From Nonlabens dokdonensis DSW-6 (GTDB lineage Bacteria; Bacteroidota; Bacteroidia; Flavobacteriales; Flavobacteriaceae): a stretch of 64,000 nucleotides of DNA. The stretch spans positions 1,178,001 to 1,242,000 of the forward strand of contig NC_020156.1 in assembly GCF_000332115.1 (NCBI RefSeq), in the 5' to 3' direction. A model generated the notes under the pieces. The model ran no database searches. It saw only the letters and a list, made by a program, of their open reading frames with translations, and was not told the DNA's origin. Of the stretch, positions 9,180-17,646 are shown in pieces; position 1 is the stretch's first letter, and each line of letters begins with the position of its first letter. The position numbers and the translations under genes are program-made.

Positions 9180-11699
9180 TTACTTTTTAGAGAATACTGT
9201 AGTAGCCTGTAAATCTTTTCCAACTGCGTTGATCAAATAGTTTCCAGATGTCCAGTTATGAATTGGTATTCTAATTTCCGAATCATTCACGTCAATGGCC
9301 TCTACCTTTCTGCCAGTCATATCATGAACCAAAATCTGATCAATAATTCTTTGCGATGAAACATTTAGATAATCTGATGAAGGATTAGGGAAAATCTCAA
9401 ATCTGAAACCTTCTTCTACGACGCTAGCGGTACAATTTAAACTAAAGGATGCAGAAGGATCTATATTTCCTAAGAAGTTTGTATTCATGTAATTTATGTC
9501 TGAAACACTAATACAGGCTAAATTATTATTAGTTGCATTAAATGACCACAACCCTTGATTACTTGGGTCATTTGGATCGTTAGGAACAATAAGTGAGTTA
9601 TTGCCATTGTTTATAGAAAGTTGCGTTAATTGATTATTGTTTACTCTTATAAATGTAAGCGCTGGATTATTATCTAAATTTAAAGTTCTAAGACGGTTAG
9701 AAGTAGCAAACAAATAATTAAGTAAAGTATTATTAGAAAAATCGATATTAGAAATTGCGGTATCAATGATGGTAACGCTTTCCAACTGACTTGAATTAGT
9801 GAGATCAATACTATTTAATAAAGGATTATCGATTATTTCTATATCTCTTAGATTTAGGTTTGCTGTAACATCAATAGAAGTTAATTGAGCACTATTCAAC
9901 ACCAGCCAACTAAGCCTTTGTTTATTACCTAAGAACAATCCATTCATAGGTATGCCAGATAATCTCAACGTTTCTAATTGATCGTTAACTAGTAAATCTA
10001 TATTTGACAGTTGTGAGTTTGCAGGATCTGCAGGATTTGCAGAAAAATTTTTAAGTAAAATATTTTGAGAGAGGTCAATATTATTCAAACTTGTGAAAGC
10101 TGCAATTAAAGTTTCTAAAAGTGGATTTTGACTCAAATCAATAGTGGAAACGTTTGGTAAGGATTGTATACTCAATAACTTTAAATTTGATAGCATAGTA
10201 ACATCTAAACTATCAAACTGTCCTCCTGAAACATCAAGAGTTTCTAACATAACATTGTTACTTAAATCAATACTATTCAATCGATTAAAGATCAAATTCA
10301 AACTAACTAAATTAGTGTTGTTACTTAGATCAATGGTTTGAAACAAATTAAGACCTGCTTGTAATTGTGTTAATTGCGTCATTTGTTCAACTCCAGTAAT
10401 GTTTGAAATATTCAAATCACGAATATCTAATGTTGTAATATTTGCTATGCTAGATGTCGTGACAAAATTATCCAAGATGTTATCAAATCCTTGAGTAATT
10501 AATTCTTGTTCAAAGTTATCATCTGGTATGAATGTTTGAGTTGCCGTGTTACAATCATTTACAAAGGACTGACCAGAATTTAAAGAATTAGGAAAATTAG
10601 ATTGCATAAAGGCAACATCTCCTACCAGCATGCAGGCAAGATTAGAATTACCTATGGCCGAAAAACTAATTATACTAGTATTAGTAGAAGTGGATAAATC
10701 AATATATTCTAGAGAATTATTATTATTTAAAGTTATAAAACTTAAATTAGGGTTAGCACTTAAATCTAGAAAAAGTTGATCTGTTCCCGTAAATTCAATT
10801 GTTTCAAGACTAGGTGGAAACAAATCGGCATACAAATCAGTACAGTTGTTACAAAAGAATTCTTTTAAATTACTTCCTAAAGGTAAATTTAGGACCGATA
10901 GACTATTGTTATCCATCCTCAAAACTTCAAGGTTTAAAGGTATTTGCATTGAAGTTAGACTTTGACTATTTCCCAGATTTAAATTAATTAAATTTGATAG
11001 AGCACTCAAATCAATTTGTTCTACATCATTATTTGAAATATCCAGCGTAGCTAAACTGGTGAATGCCTCAATTCCTGTAGGATCAATAATACTACTAGCT
11101 GAAATGTCTAAAGTGAAAATATTTTCAATTACACTTCTTGTTACTAAATTGTCTTGCACGCTATCATAACCGAGAGAAATCAAAGCTTGTTCAAAATTAT
11201 CGTCTGGTATAAATGTGTCTGTTGCAGGTATTTTAGTAAGTATAAAACTAGACTGAGTAGATGCACTAGAACAAGCATTCAAAGTATTCTCAGTAAAGCC
11301 AATATCGAAACTAGCATCACCATTTGCCACAGAATACAAAGTATTGCCTCCACTAGCAGCAGGGCCAAAAATAATATTCACTCCAGAGCAACTCAAACCA
11401 GTATTTATGTCCAGCAACTCAATTTCACCATTAGATAAGTCTAAAGTAAAGGATCTAATAAATTGAGCGCCATTACTAGAAGCTCCAGGTAAAATCTCTA
11501 CTGTAAAATTTCTGATTTCAGGACTTGCTCCTACAGTTAATTGTATTTCACTAAACTTAAAAGTAGAAGTATTTAATGATGGGCCTAAAGCTGTAGATCC
11601 ATCAGAAATGATATATCTCCCTACCATAAAATTTGATGGCTGTGCTTCTGACAACATTGATATAACTATCAAAAAAAATAGGAGTAATATTCTTTTCAT
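9180..11699 (-). CDS. Leucine-rich-repeat protein secreted by type IX secretion
   Basis: Secreted or surface-anchored protein of 839 residues. It starts with the signal peptide MKRILLLFFLIVISMLSEAQ; longer in-frame starts would run into the upstream gene. After an N-terminal beta-rich region come two leucine-rich blocks. Each is introduced by the same phrase (FIPDDNFEQ-L-I-GxD) and built of units such as L-xxIDLSNNxxL. The C-terminal 75 residues form a T9SS type A sorting domain (FEIFPNPSSDYLNVSS ... DMTGRKV ... SGNYLINAVG). Ligand and role are unknown; adhesion or binding is inferred from the fold. It is convergent with sodB and shares its terminator. Confidence 0.82.
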   Translation of the reverse strand: MKRILLLFFLIVISMLSEAQPSNFMVGRYIISDGSTALGPSLNTSTFKFSEIQLTVGASPEIRNFTVEILPGASSNGAQFIRSFTLDLSNGEIELLDINTGLSCSGVNIIFGPAASGGNTLYSVANGDASFDIGFTENTLNACSSASTQSSFILTKIPATDTFIPDDNFEQALISLGYDSVQDNLVTRSVIENIFTLDISASSIIDPTGIEAFTSLATLDISNNDVEQIDLSALSNLINLNLGNSQSLTSMQIPLNLEVLRMDNNSLSVLNLPLGSNLKEFFCNNCTDLYADLFPPSLETIEFTGTDQLFLDLSANPNLSFITLNNNNSLEYIDLSTSTNTSIISFSAIGNSNLACMLVGDVAFMQSNFPNSLNSGQSFVNDCNTATQTFIPDDNFEQELITQGFDNILDNFVTTSSIANITTLDIRDLNISNITGVEQMTQLTQLQAGLNLFQTIDLSNNTNLVSLNLIFNRLNSIDLSNNVMLETLDVSGGQFDSLDVTMLSNLKLLSIQSLPNVSTIDLSQNPLLETLIAAFTSLNNIDLSQNILLKNFSANPADPANSQLSNIDLLVNDQLETLRLSGIPMNGLFLGNKQRLSWLVLNSAQLTSIDVTANLNLRDIEIIDNPLLNSIDLTNSSQLESVTIIDTAISNIDFSNNTLLNYLFATSNRLRTLNLDNNPALTFIRVNNNQLTQLSINNGNNSLIVPNDPNDPSNQGLWSFNATNNNLACISVSDINYMNTNFLGNIDPSASFSLNCTASVVEEGFRFEIFPNPSSDYLNVSSQRIIDQILVHDMTGRKVEAIDVNDSEIRIPIHNWTSGNYLINAVGKDLQATTVFSKK

Positions 11700-11730
11700 T
11701 TTGAAAAATTTTTGATTTATTAATTTGCTA

Positions 11731-13629
11731 CTAGTAAGCGCGCTCATCATTACCTTCAAAGAAGTTGATATAGGCACGATTTACCACTCGATTACCACCA
11801 TCGGTTGGGTAATTACCAGTAAAGTACCAGTCTCCTAAGTTTTTAGGACAAGCTTTGTGAAGATCATCTACGGTTTGATAAATTACTTTTACCTCTGCAT
11901 TTATATCTTCATCAGAGAGTAACTCTCCTATCTTATCTGAAATTTCTTGATCTGTAAAACGATCGTATAGTTCTTTTACATGGTTTACCACGTCTACATC
12001 TTCCATTTCAGTTTGTAGTTTGCACTTTTTATAAATGCGCTCTACCGTATCGTAAGTATCACGATCCTTATGCAAGGCTAGAGCCGCTCTAAAAGCTACT
12101 AAACCTTCTAATCGTGCCATATCTATTCCATAACAATCTGGATAACGTATTTGTGGCGCACTAGAAACGACTACAATTTTCTTTGGGTTCAATCGGTCCA
12201 TCATTTTAAGGATGGATTTTTTTAAAGTTGTTCCTCTTACGATAGAATCATCTATAATAACTAAATTATCTTCTGGCTGTACTACTCCATAAGTTACATC
12301 ATAAACGTGAGCAACAAGATCATCACGAGAAGAATCTTCTGTTATGAAAGTACGTAATTTGGCATCTTTTATGGCGATCTTCTCCGTTCTTAGCTTTCGC
12401 GAAAGCGTATCATCCACCTGCTTTGCAGTAAGCTTTCCTTCACCGGCGATGATATAATCTCTCTTTTGCTGGTTAAGAACTGCATGACCTTCTTCTACCA
12501 TACCGTAGAAAGAAGTTTCGGCGGTATTAGGAATATAGGAAAAAACTGTGTTATCAATCTCGTTATCAATACTTTCTAATATTTTAGGAAATAATAGTTT
12601 CCCTAACATTTTGCGTTCCTGATAGATCTCGGCATCACTACCGCGAGAAAAATAAATACGCTCAAAAGAACATGCTTTGCGTTCTAATGGTGCTGTAATC
12701 TGATCCAGGCTTACCTCGCCATTTTTCTTTATGATAATCGCTTTTCCAGGATCAAGCTCTTTTACCTCATCAAAAGGCGCATCAAAAGCTGTCTGAATTA
12801 CTGGTCGCTCGCTTGCCACGACTACTACTTCATCATTTTTATAATAATAAGCAGGGCGTATTCCGGCAGGATCGCGCAATAAAAAAGCATCTCCATGTCC
12901 CATGAGTCCGCCCATAGCATAACCACCATCCCAGTCTCTAGCACTTTTACGTAAAATTTTTGCAACGTCTATTTCTTCAGCAATCTTAGGGCTAGCTTCT
13001 ATTTTAGAAAGTCCTTTTGATTTGAACTTTTTATATAGTTTACGTACCTCTCTGTCTTGAAAATGGCCTACTTTTTCCATAACCGTAACAGTATCTGCCA
13101 TGTCTTTAGGATGCTGCCCCAATTCTACCAACTTGTTAAAAAGCTTAAAAACATTAGTCATGTTGAAGTTACCAGCCATGATCAAATTACGATGCATCCA
13201 GTTGTTTTGACGTAAAAATGGATGTACTGACTCAATACTGTTCTTACCGAAGGTCCCATAACGCACATGCCCCATTAACAATTCTCCTATGTAAGGTATC
13301 TGAGCTTTTTGCGCAGCAACATCATCTTTGATCTCTGGATTTTCAAGAAGCTCTGTATTAATACGTTCATTGATTTGCGAGAAGATGTCCTGTATAGGTT
13401 GCGCCGCATTACTACGCACTCTGGAGATGTAGCGCTGCCCTGGCTTCACGTCTAGCTTTATACTTGCAAACCCAGCACCATCTTGACCGCGATTGTGTTG
13501 CTTTTCCATCATCAAGTACATTTTATTGATACCGTAAAAAGCTGTACCGTACTTTTCCTTATAGTATTCTAATGGTTTAAGAAGACGGATAAGTGCTATA
13601 CCACACTCGTGTTTTAACTGATCGCTCAT
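11731..13629 (-). CDS. purF: Amidophosphoribosyltransferase-family protein
   Basis: Glutamine amidotransferase fused to a phosphoribosyltransferase. The PurF reaction makes phosphoribosylamine from PRPP and glutamine, the first step of purine synthesis. The N-terminal Ntn-hydrolase domain has its nucleophile at C9 (KHECGIALI), so an eight-residue propeptide would be removed. HVRYGTFG and NFNMTN match the glutaminase site. The PRPP loop is VIIDDSIVRGTT at residues 457-468. At 632 residues it is about 130 longer than classical PurF, as in Bacteroidetes homologues, so a paralogous role cannot be excluded. The ATG at 13629 fits the conserved start better than one 39 bases upstream. A palindrome copy encodes LSRK at 409-412. 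Confidence 0.78.
   Translation of the reverse strand: MSDQLKHECGIALIRLLKPLEYYKEKYGTAFYGINKMYLMMEKQHNRGQDGAGFASIKLDVKPGQRYISRVRSNAAQPIQDIFSQINERINTELLENPEIKDDVAAQKAQIPYIGELLMGHVRYGTFGKNSIESVHPFLRQNNWMHRNLIMAGNFNMTNVFKLFNKLVELGQHPKDMADTVTVMEKVGHFQDREVRKLYKKFKSKGLSKIEASPKIAEEIDVAKILRKSARDWDGGYAMGGLMGHGDAFLLRDPAGIRPAYYYKNDEVVVVASERPVIQTAFDAPFDEVKELDPGKAIIIKKNGEVSLDQITAPLERKACSFERIYFSRGSDAEIYQERKMLGKLLFPKILESIDNEIDNTVFSYIPNTAETSFYGMVEEGHAVLNQQKRDYIIAGEGKLTAKQVDDTLSRKLRTEKIAIKDAKLRTFITEDSSRDDLVAHVYDVTYGVVQPEDNLVIIDDSIVRGTTLKKSILKMMDRLNPKKIVVVSSAPQIRYPDCYGIDMARLEGLVAFRAALALHKDRDTYDTVERIYKKCKLQTEMEDVDVVNHVKELYDRFTDQEISDKIGELLSDEDINAEVKVIYQTVDDLHKACPKNLGDWYFTGNYPTDGGNRVVNRAYINFFEGNDERAY
12393..12406. 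repeat. GCTTTCGCGAAAGC palindrome, copy 4
   Basis: 14-bp core inside the purF-like gene, read in the third possible frame as LSRK. Confidence 0.9.
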
Positions 13630-13650
13630 GATGGGGATATCTAGGAAATA

Positions 13651-13682
13651 AAAATAAAAAAGCCCCAAGTAATACTTGAGGC
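13651..13682 (-). terminator. Terminator of the PfkB kinase gene
   Basis: On the minus strand GCCTCAAGT and ACTTGGGGC form a 9-bp stem with one mismatch, followed by TTTTTTATTTTTA. It sits between the kinase stop and the purF-like start, so most transcripts from the kinase promoter should end here. Confidence 0.65.
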
Positions 13683-13698
13683 ATTTTGATAGTTTTTA

Positions 13699-14619
13699 TT
13701 AATTGTTTATTTCAAATTTTGTTAGCGCTTTAAATTGCTCTAAACGCTTTGTTATTTCTTCGTTTGTAATGGTTTGCATGCGCTCAGTTCCAAATTTCTC
13801 TACTGCAAAAGATGCAAAATTGGAGCCATAAATAATTGCACGTTTCATATTCTCAAAAGAATAATCGCCACTTGCAGCAAGGAATCCTGCAAAACCACCT
13901 GCAAAGGTATCTCCAGCTCCGGTAGGATCAAATACTTCTTCTAATGGTAATGCTGGTGCAAAAAAGATGTCTCCATCATTAAATAACAATGCACCATGTT
14001 CTCCTTTTTTAATCACCACATACTTAGGACCCATTTCATGAATCTTCTTTGCTGCGTTTACTAAAGAGTACTCTCCAGACAATTGTCTAGCTTCTTCGTC
14101 ATTAATAGTGATGACGTCTACTTTTGCGATTACTTTATGCAATAAGTCTAAAGCACTATCCATCCAAAAGTTCATCGTATCAAGAACAATAAGTTTAGCT
14201 TTAGGAGTTTGCTCAATAACACCTAATTGTACCGCTGGATGTAGATTTCCTAACATCACAACTTCAGCATCTTTAAATGATTCTGGGACAACAGGATTAA
14301 AATCTGCAAGAACGTTAAGTTCAGTCGCAAGAGTATCACGAGTATTCATATCATTATGGTACTTTCCAGACCAGAAAAATGTCTTACCATCTTTTACGAT
14401 CTCAATACCTTCGATATTCATACCACGATTGGTCATCATATCAAGGTATTCTTGAGGAAAATCACCACCTACAACACTTACTAATCCTACTTCAGTATTG
14501 AAATGAGAAGCACTAAGACCTATAAAGGTTGCCGCACCACCTAAAATTTTATCGGTTTTACCAAAAGGAGTTTCAATCGCATCAAATGCTACTGTTCCTA
14601 CCACAACTAATTTGCTCAT
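13699..14619 (-). CDS. PfkB-family sugar or nucleoside kinase
   Basis: Ribokinase-superfamily kinase of 306 residues that phosphorylates a sugar or nucleoside with ATP. An N-terminal glycine pair (GGAATFIG, 27-34) and the PfkB signature 2 DPTGAGDTFAGG (231-242, catalytic base D237) are intact. The exact substrate cannot be read from the sequence. Being next to the purF-like gene makes a purine nucleoside or ribose substrate attractive, but this is inference, and a terminator-like hairpin separates the two. A TATTTTTG box lies 14 bases upstream. Confidence 0.85.
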   Translation of the reverse strand: MSKLVVVGTVAFDAIETPFGKTDKILGGAATFIGLSASHFNTEVGLVSVVGGDFPQEYLDMMTNRGMNIEGIEIVKDGKTFFWSGKYHNDMNTRDTLATELNVLADFNPVVPESFKDAEVVMLGNLHPAVQLGVIEQTPKAKLIVLDTMNFWMDSALDLLHKVIAKVDVITINDEEARQLSGEYSLVNAAKKIHEMGPKYVVIKKGEHGALLFNDGDIFFAPALPLEEVFDPTGAGDTFAGGFAGFLAASGDYSFENMKRAIIYGSNFASFAVEKFGTERMQTITNEEITKRLEQFKALTKFEINN

Positions 14620-14633
14620 GTAAAAAATTTTTG

Positions 14634-14641
14634 CAAAAATA
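14634..14641 (-). promoter_or_regulatory. -7 box before the PfkB kinase gene
   Basis: TATTTTTG on the minus strand fits TAnnTTTG and ends 14 bases before the ATG. No clear -33 TTG. Confidence 0.4.
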
Positions 14642-14821
14642 CGGATTTAATGTGTTTTGGAGTGGTGTTTATAATGATAATGAGTTTTAATTTAAGCCTT
14701 AAGCGTATCCTAAATCCTATTCAAAAGAAAGGAGCACATTGTAGTTAAAATCAATCACACTATCACGATTTTAATAGGTAATTAAAAAATTTGCGCAAGC
14801 AAATTACTAATCGGCAATTTT

Positions 14822-14847
14822 CGAGTTCGAGTTCGAATTCAAGTTCG
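14822..14847. repeat. GAACTC-rich short repeat, copy 2
   Basis: CGAGTTCGAGTTCGAATTC followed by AAGTTCG, the reverse complement of the units at 8101. It runs over the stop codon of the GH3 gene, so it supplies that gene's last two codons and its TGA. Confidence 0.6.
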
Positions 14848-16356
14848 ATGTATCGCCAGCAACTCCTCCATATACTCACGCGAATTGCTCAATCTAGGAA
14901 TTTTATGCTGTCCGCCCAGTTTATCTTTTTGCTTTAACCAGTTGTAGAAAACATCAGGTCGTGCATTGTGAATTCTAAGTTCTGTAAGTGTGATGTTATT
15001 AGCTCGTTTTGCCTCATAATCACTATTTTCTCTTTGAAGATTGTGGTCTAGCGCTTTCGCGAAAGCGGAAACATCATCAGGCTGTGTCGCAAATTCTATC
15101 ATCCATTCGTGCGCACCTTTTTCCTTTCCTTCCATAAAAATAGGCGCAACCGTGTAGTCTTTAATAGAACAGGGCACTTCTGCGATGGTTTTTTTAAGCG
15201 CAGCCTCAGCATTTTCAATAATTAATTCTTCACCGAATACGTTGATGTGATGTTTAGTACGACCACTTACCTTAATACGATACGGATTTTTTGAAGTAAA
15301 CCGAACGGTATCTCCTATTTTATAACGCCATAATCCTGCGTTAGTAGTAATTAAAATTGCATAATTCTCTCCTAGTTCTACCTCACTTAAAGGTATAATT
15401 TTTTCATTCGGCGTTCCATAATTTTTCATTGAGATAAACTCATAGAAAATTCCATAATCCAGCATTAACAATAGTTCTTTGCTGTTATTAGTGTCTTGAA
15501 TAGCAAAGAAACCTTCACTTGCATTGTAGGTTTCATAATACTTGATATGATTTGCAGGCAACAGTTTTTTATATTGATCTGTATAAGGATCAAAGCTCAC
15601 ACCACCGTGAAAAAACACTTCCATTTGAGGCCAGACTTCTAGTATATTTTCTTTTCCAGTTGTTTCTAATACATTATTTAACAATACCATCATCCATGAA
15701 GGAACTCCTGCAAGACTGGTTACATTTTCCGTAATCGTTTCCTTAACAATAGCAGGCATTTTAGTTTCCCAATTTGCCATTAACGCCACTTCATTTCCAG
15801 GAGTAGAACTATAATCTGCCCAAAATGGCATATTATCAATTAAAATACTGCTCAAATCTCCTGCCACCGTTCCAGATTTTTTATCCAGCACATTACTACC
15901 TCCCAATCGCAATCCTTTTCCTTTAAAAAGTTTAGAGTCTGGATTATTGTTTAAATACATACATAAAAGATCCTTTGCGGCGGCGTAATGACAATCTTCA
16001 AGCGATTGCTGGCTTACTGGTATATATTTACTTCTAGAGTTAGTCGTACCACTACTCATAGCAAACCATTTGATATCGCTAGGCCAGAAGATGTTCCCTT
16101 CACCTTTTCTAGATCGCTCGATAGAAGATTGAATTTCTGAATATTCCGAAACTGGAACACGATCTGCAAAATCTCTATAGGATTTTATAGAATCAAAACC
16201 ATATTTTTTACCTATTTCTGTATGTCGAGCATAATAAATAAGATCTTGTAAAATATTATCCTGCAACTCTTGTGGGTGCTTCATAAAAAGCTCCATATCA
16301 TGAATGCGTTTCTTAAGAAACCACGATACAACAGAATTGAGTAATGCGTTTGCCAT
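14839..16356 (-). CDS. GH3 auxin-responsive-promoter family protein (acyl-adenylating enzyme)
   Basis: Member of the GH3 branch of the ANL superfamily, whose plant members adenylate a carboxylate and join it to an amino acid. Its 505 residues are the usual length for Bacteroidetes homologues. The ATP/AMP motif MSSGTTNSRSKYIP lies near residue 100. YNASEGFFAIQD in the middle and the C-terminal YRIKVSGRTKHHINVFGEELI are the expected adenylate-binding elements. The bacterial substrate is not established. A palindrome copy encodes AFAKA near residue 430. The gene is divergent from the DUF2797 gene, 68 bases apart. Confidence 0.83.
   Translation of the reverse strand: MANALLNSVVSWFLKKRIHDMELFMKHPQELQDNILQDLIYYARHTEIGKKYGFDSIKSYRDFADRVPVSEYSEIQSSIERSRKGEGNIFWPSDIKWFAMSSGTTNSRSKYIPVSQQSLEDCHYAAAKDLLCMYLNNNPDSKLFKGKGLRLGGSNVLDKKSGTVAGDLSSILIDNMPFWADYSSTPGNEVALMANWETKMPAIVKETITENVTSLAGVPSWMMVLLNNVLETTGKENILEVWPQMEVFFHGGVSFDPYTDQYKKLLPANHIKYYETYNASEGFFAIQDTNNSKELLLMLDYGIFYEFISMKNYGTPNEKIIPLSEVELGENYAILITTNAGLWRYKIGDTVRFTSKNPYRIKVSGRTKHHINVFGEELIIENAEAALKKTIAEVPCSIKDYTVAPIFMEGKEKGAHEWMIEFATQPDDVSAFAKALDHNLQRENSDYEAKRANNITLTELRIHNARPDVFYNWLKQKDKLGGQHKIPRLSNSREYMEELLAIHRT
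15052..15067. repeat. GCTTTCGCGAAAGC palindrome, copy 5
   Basis: 16-bp CGCTTTCGCGAAAGCG inside the GH3 gene, read as AFAKA. Confidence 0.9.
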
Positions 16357-16390
16357 ATTTTAAAAATCCTAATTGGTATTTTTACGGTTT

Positions 16391-16398
16391 CAAAGATA
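16391..16398 (-). promoter_or_regulatory. -7 box before the GH3 gene
   Basis: TATCTTTG on the minus strand, 34 bases upstream of the GH3 ATG in the divergent gap. No -33 TTG at the ideal spacing. Confidence 0.4.
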
Positions 16399-16424
16399 CT
16401 TCGATAATATTTAAAGTTCCTAAA

Positions 16425-17219
16425 ATGATCTTAACTGGCACGATTAGAAAAATGCAAACCGAACTCAAAGAAACAGTTCAGTATTACCTTGTTTTTCGAG
16501 ACAATTTTCTTCATGTTAACCAGCTGCTAGATAAAAACATAACTTTGAAACACGTAGCAAATGAATGTCTCAACTGCAGTCTGGATAAGAAAATATGGAG
16601 ACAAGGCTTTTGCTACGACTGTTTTACTGACATACCACAGGCTGGTGACTGGATCATGAAACCAGAATTGAGTCGCGCGCATCTTGACGAAGAAGATCGC
16701 GATCTGGAATATGAAAAGAAAGTCCAGCTCAAACCACATATCGTTTATCTAGCAAATAGCAGCAACATAAAAGTAGGTGTAACTCGCAAAACACAAGTAC
16801 CTACTCGATGGATCGATCAAGGCGCTCATGAAGCAGTAGCGATTCTAGAAACACCCAACCGCTACCTCGCAGGAATTGCTGAAGTCGCGCTTAAAGACCA
16901 CGTAGCCGATAAAACCAACTGGCGTAAAATGCTAACTAATGATGTTGTAGATGAGGATTTATTACGCTGCCGCGAAAGCTTGCTCCAATACATTCCTCAA
17001 GAAGCTCAAGAATACATTCTCGATAACGAAAAAGAATGGCAAATCAAGTTTCCAGTCTTAGAATACCCTAAAAAAGTTACGAGCGTAAATCTTGCCAAAA
17101 CACCTCAACACAATGGTAAACTCAAAGGTATCAAAGGACAATACCTCATCTTTGAGGATGGCAAAGTGATGAATTTAAGAAGTCATGAAGGGTTTGTGGT
17201 GGAGATGATTGTGATTTAA
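16425..17219 (+). CDS. DUF2797 domain protein
   Basis: Protein of 264 residues matching DUF2797. A treble-clef-like cysteine cluster (CLNC at 48-51, CYDC at 63-66) probably binds zinc. It is followed by HIVYLANSSNIKVGVTR, which resembles a GIY-YIG-like strand arrangement. The function of the family is unknown. The ATG at 16425 (MILTGTIRKM) is preferred over one 81 bases upstream, because the longer start lies only 12 bases from the start of the divergent GH3 gene and would remove the shared promoter space. The base composition (CGC, GGC codons) is slightly richer in GC than that of its right-hand neighbours. Confidence 0.75.
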   Translation: MILTGTIRKMQTELKETVQYYLVFRDNFLHVNQLLDKNITLKHVANECLNCSLDKKIWRQGFCYDCFTDIPQAGDWIMKPELSRAHLDEEDRDLEYEKKVQLKPHIVYLANSSNIKVGVTRKTQVPTRWIDQGAHEAVAILETPNRYLAGIAEVALKDHVADKTNWRKMLTNDVVDEDLLRCRESLLQYIPQEAQEYILDNEKEWQIKFPVLEYPKKVTSVNLAKTPQHNGKLKGIKGQYLIFEDGKVMNLRSHEGFVVEMIVI

Positions 17220-17286
17220 TTTAATAGGCTACAATACTATTAATCTGATGTACTTTTACTCCTTGAATACGGATTAAGTCATTTAA

Positions 17287-17460
17287 GAACATCGCTTAGG
17301 AGAAACGCTCGAGCACATCCAATACCAAGAAATCATTTGGAAAATCTCTGAAAAATCTACACCATTTTCTTTCCCGATTATCACAGACCGCTTACGCGGA
17401 AAGTTATTTAGCAAAAAGCTCACCGATAGAATTAAAAAGGTGCAGTTGAAGTGGGAATGA
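17287..17460 (+). pseudogene. Remnant of a protein C-terminus (possible helicase fragment)
   Basis: An open stretch of 57 codons without a start codon, ending at TGA 17458. It reads like a real C-terminus: FSFPIITDRLRGKLFSKK, then LTDRIKKVQLKWE. An in-frame stop lies just upstream at 17284. The phrase resembles the tail of Bacteroidetes DExH helicases of the ligase-associated type, but this is from memory and weak. The remaining 400 bases of this gap (17220-17286 and 17461-17646) show no gene. Confidence 0.35.
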
Positions 17461-17646
17461 GAAGAAATGTCAAACTTAAAACTATGAAACTTTGATCTAC
17501 ATACTTTATATAAGCTAAGATAATACGCCATATATTAAGGAAAATATTACTTATTTAAAGGAGAATAACAAAGGACTTATTTAAATTATTTCATTTGAAG
17601 ATTAAAGAAATAAGGATTAGCTTTAAAACACTAAATCACAGTACAT

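Noticed and set aside
17283..17531. 82-codon minus-strand frame
   Set aside because: It has no family features and overlaps the plus-strand remnant, whose sequence looks more protein-like.
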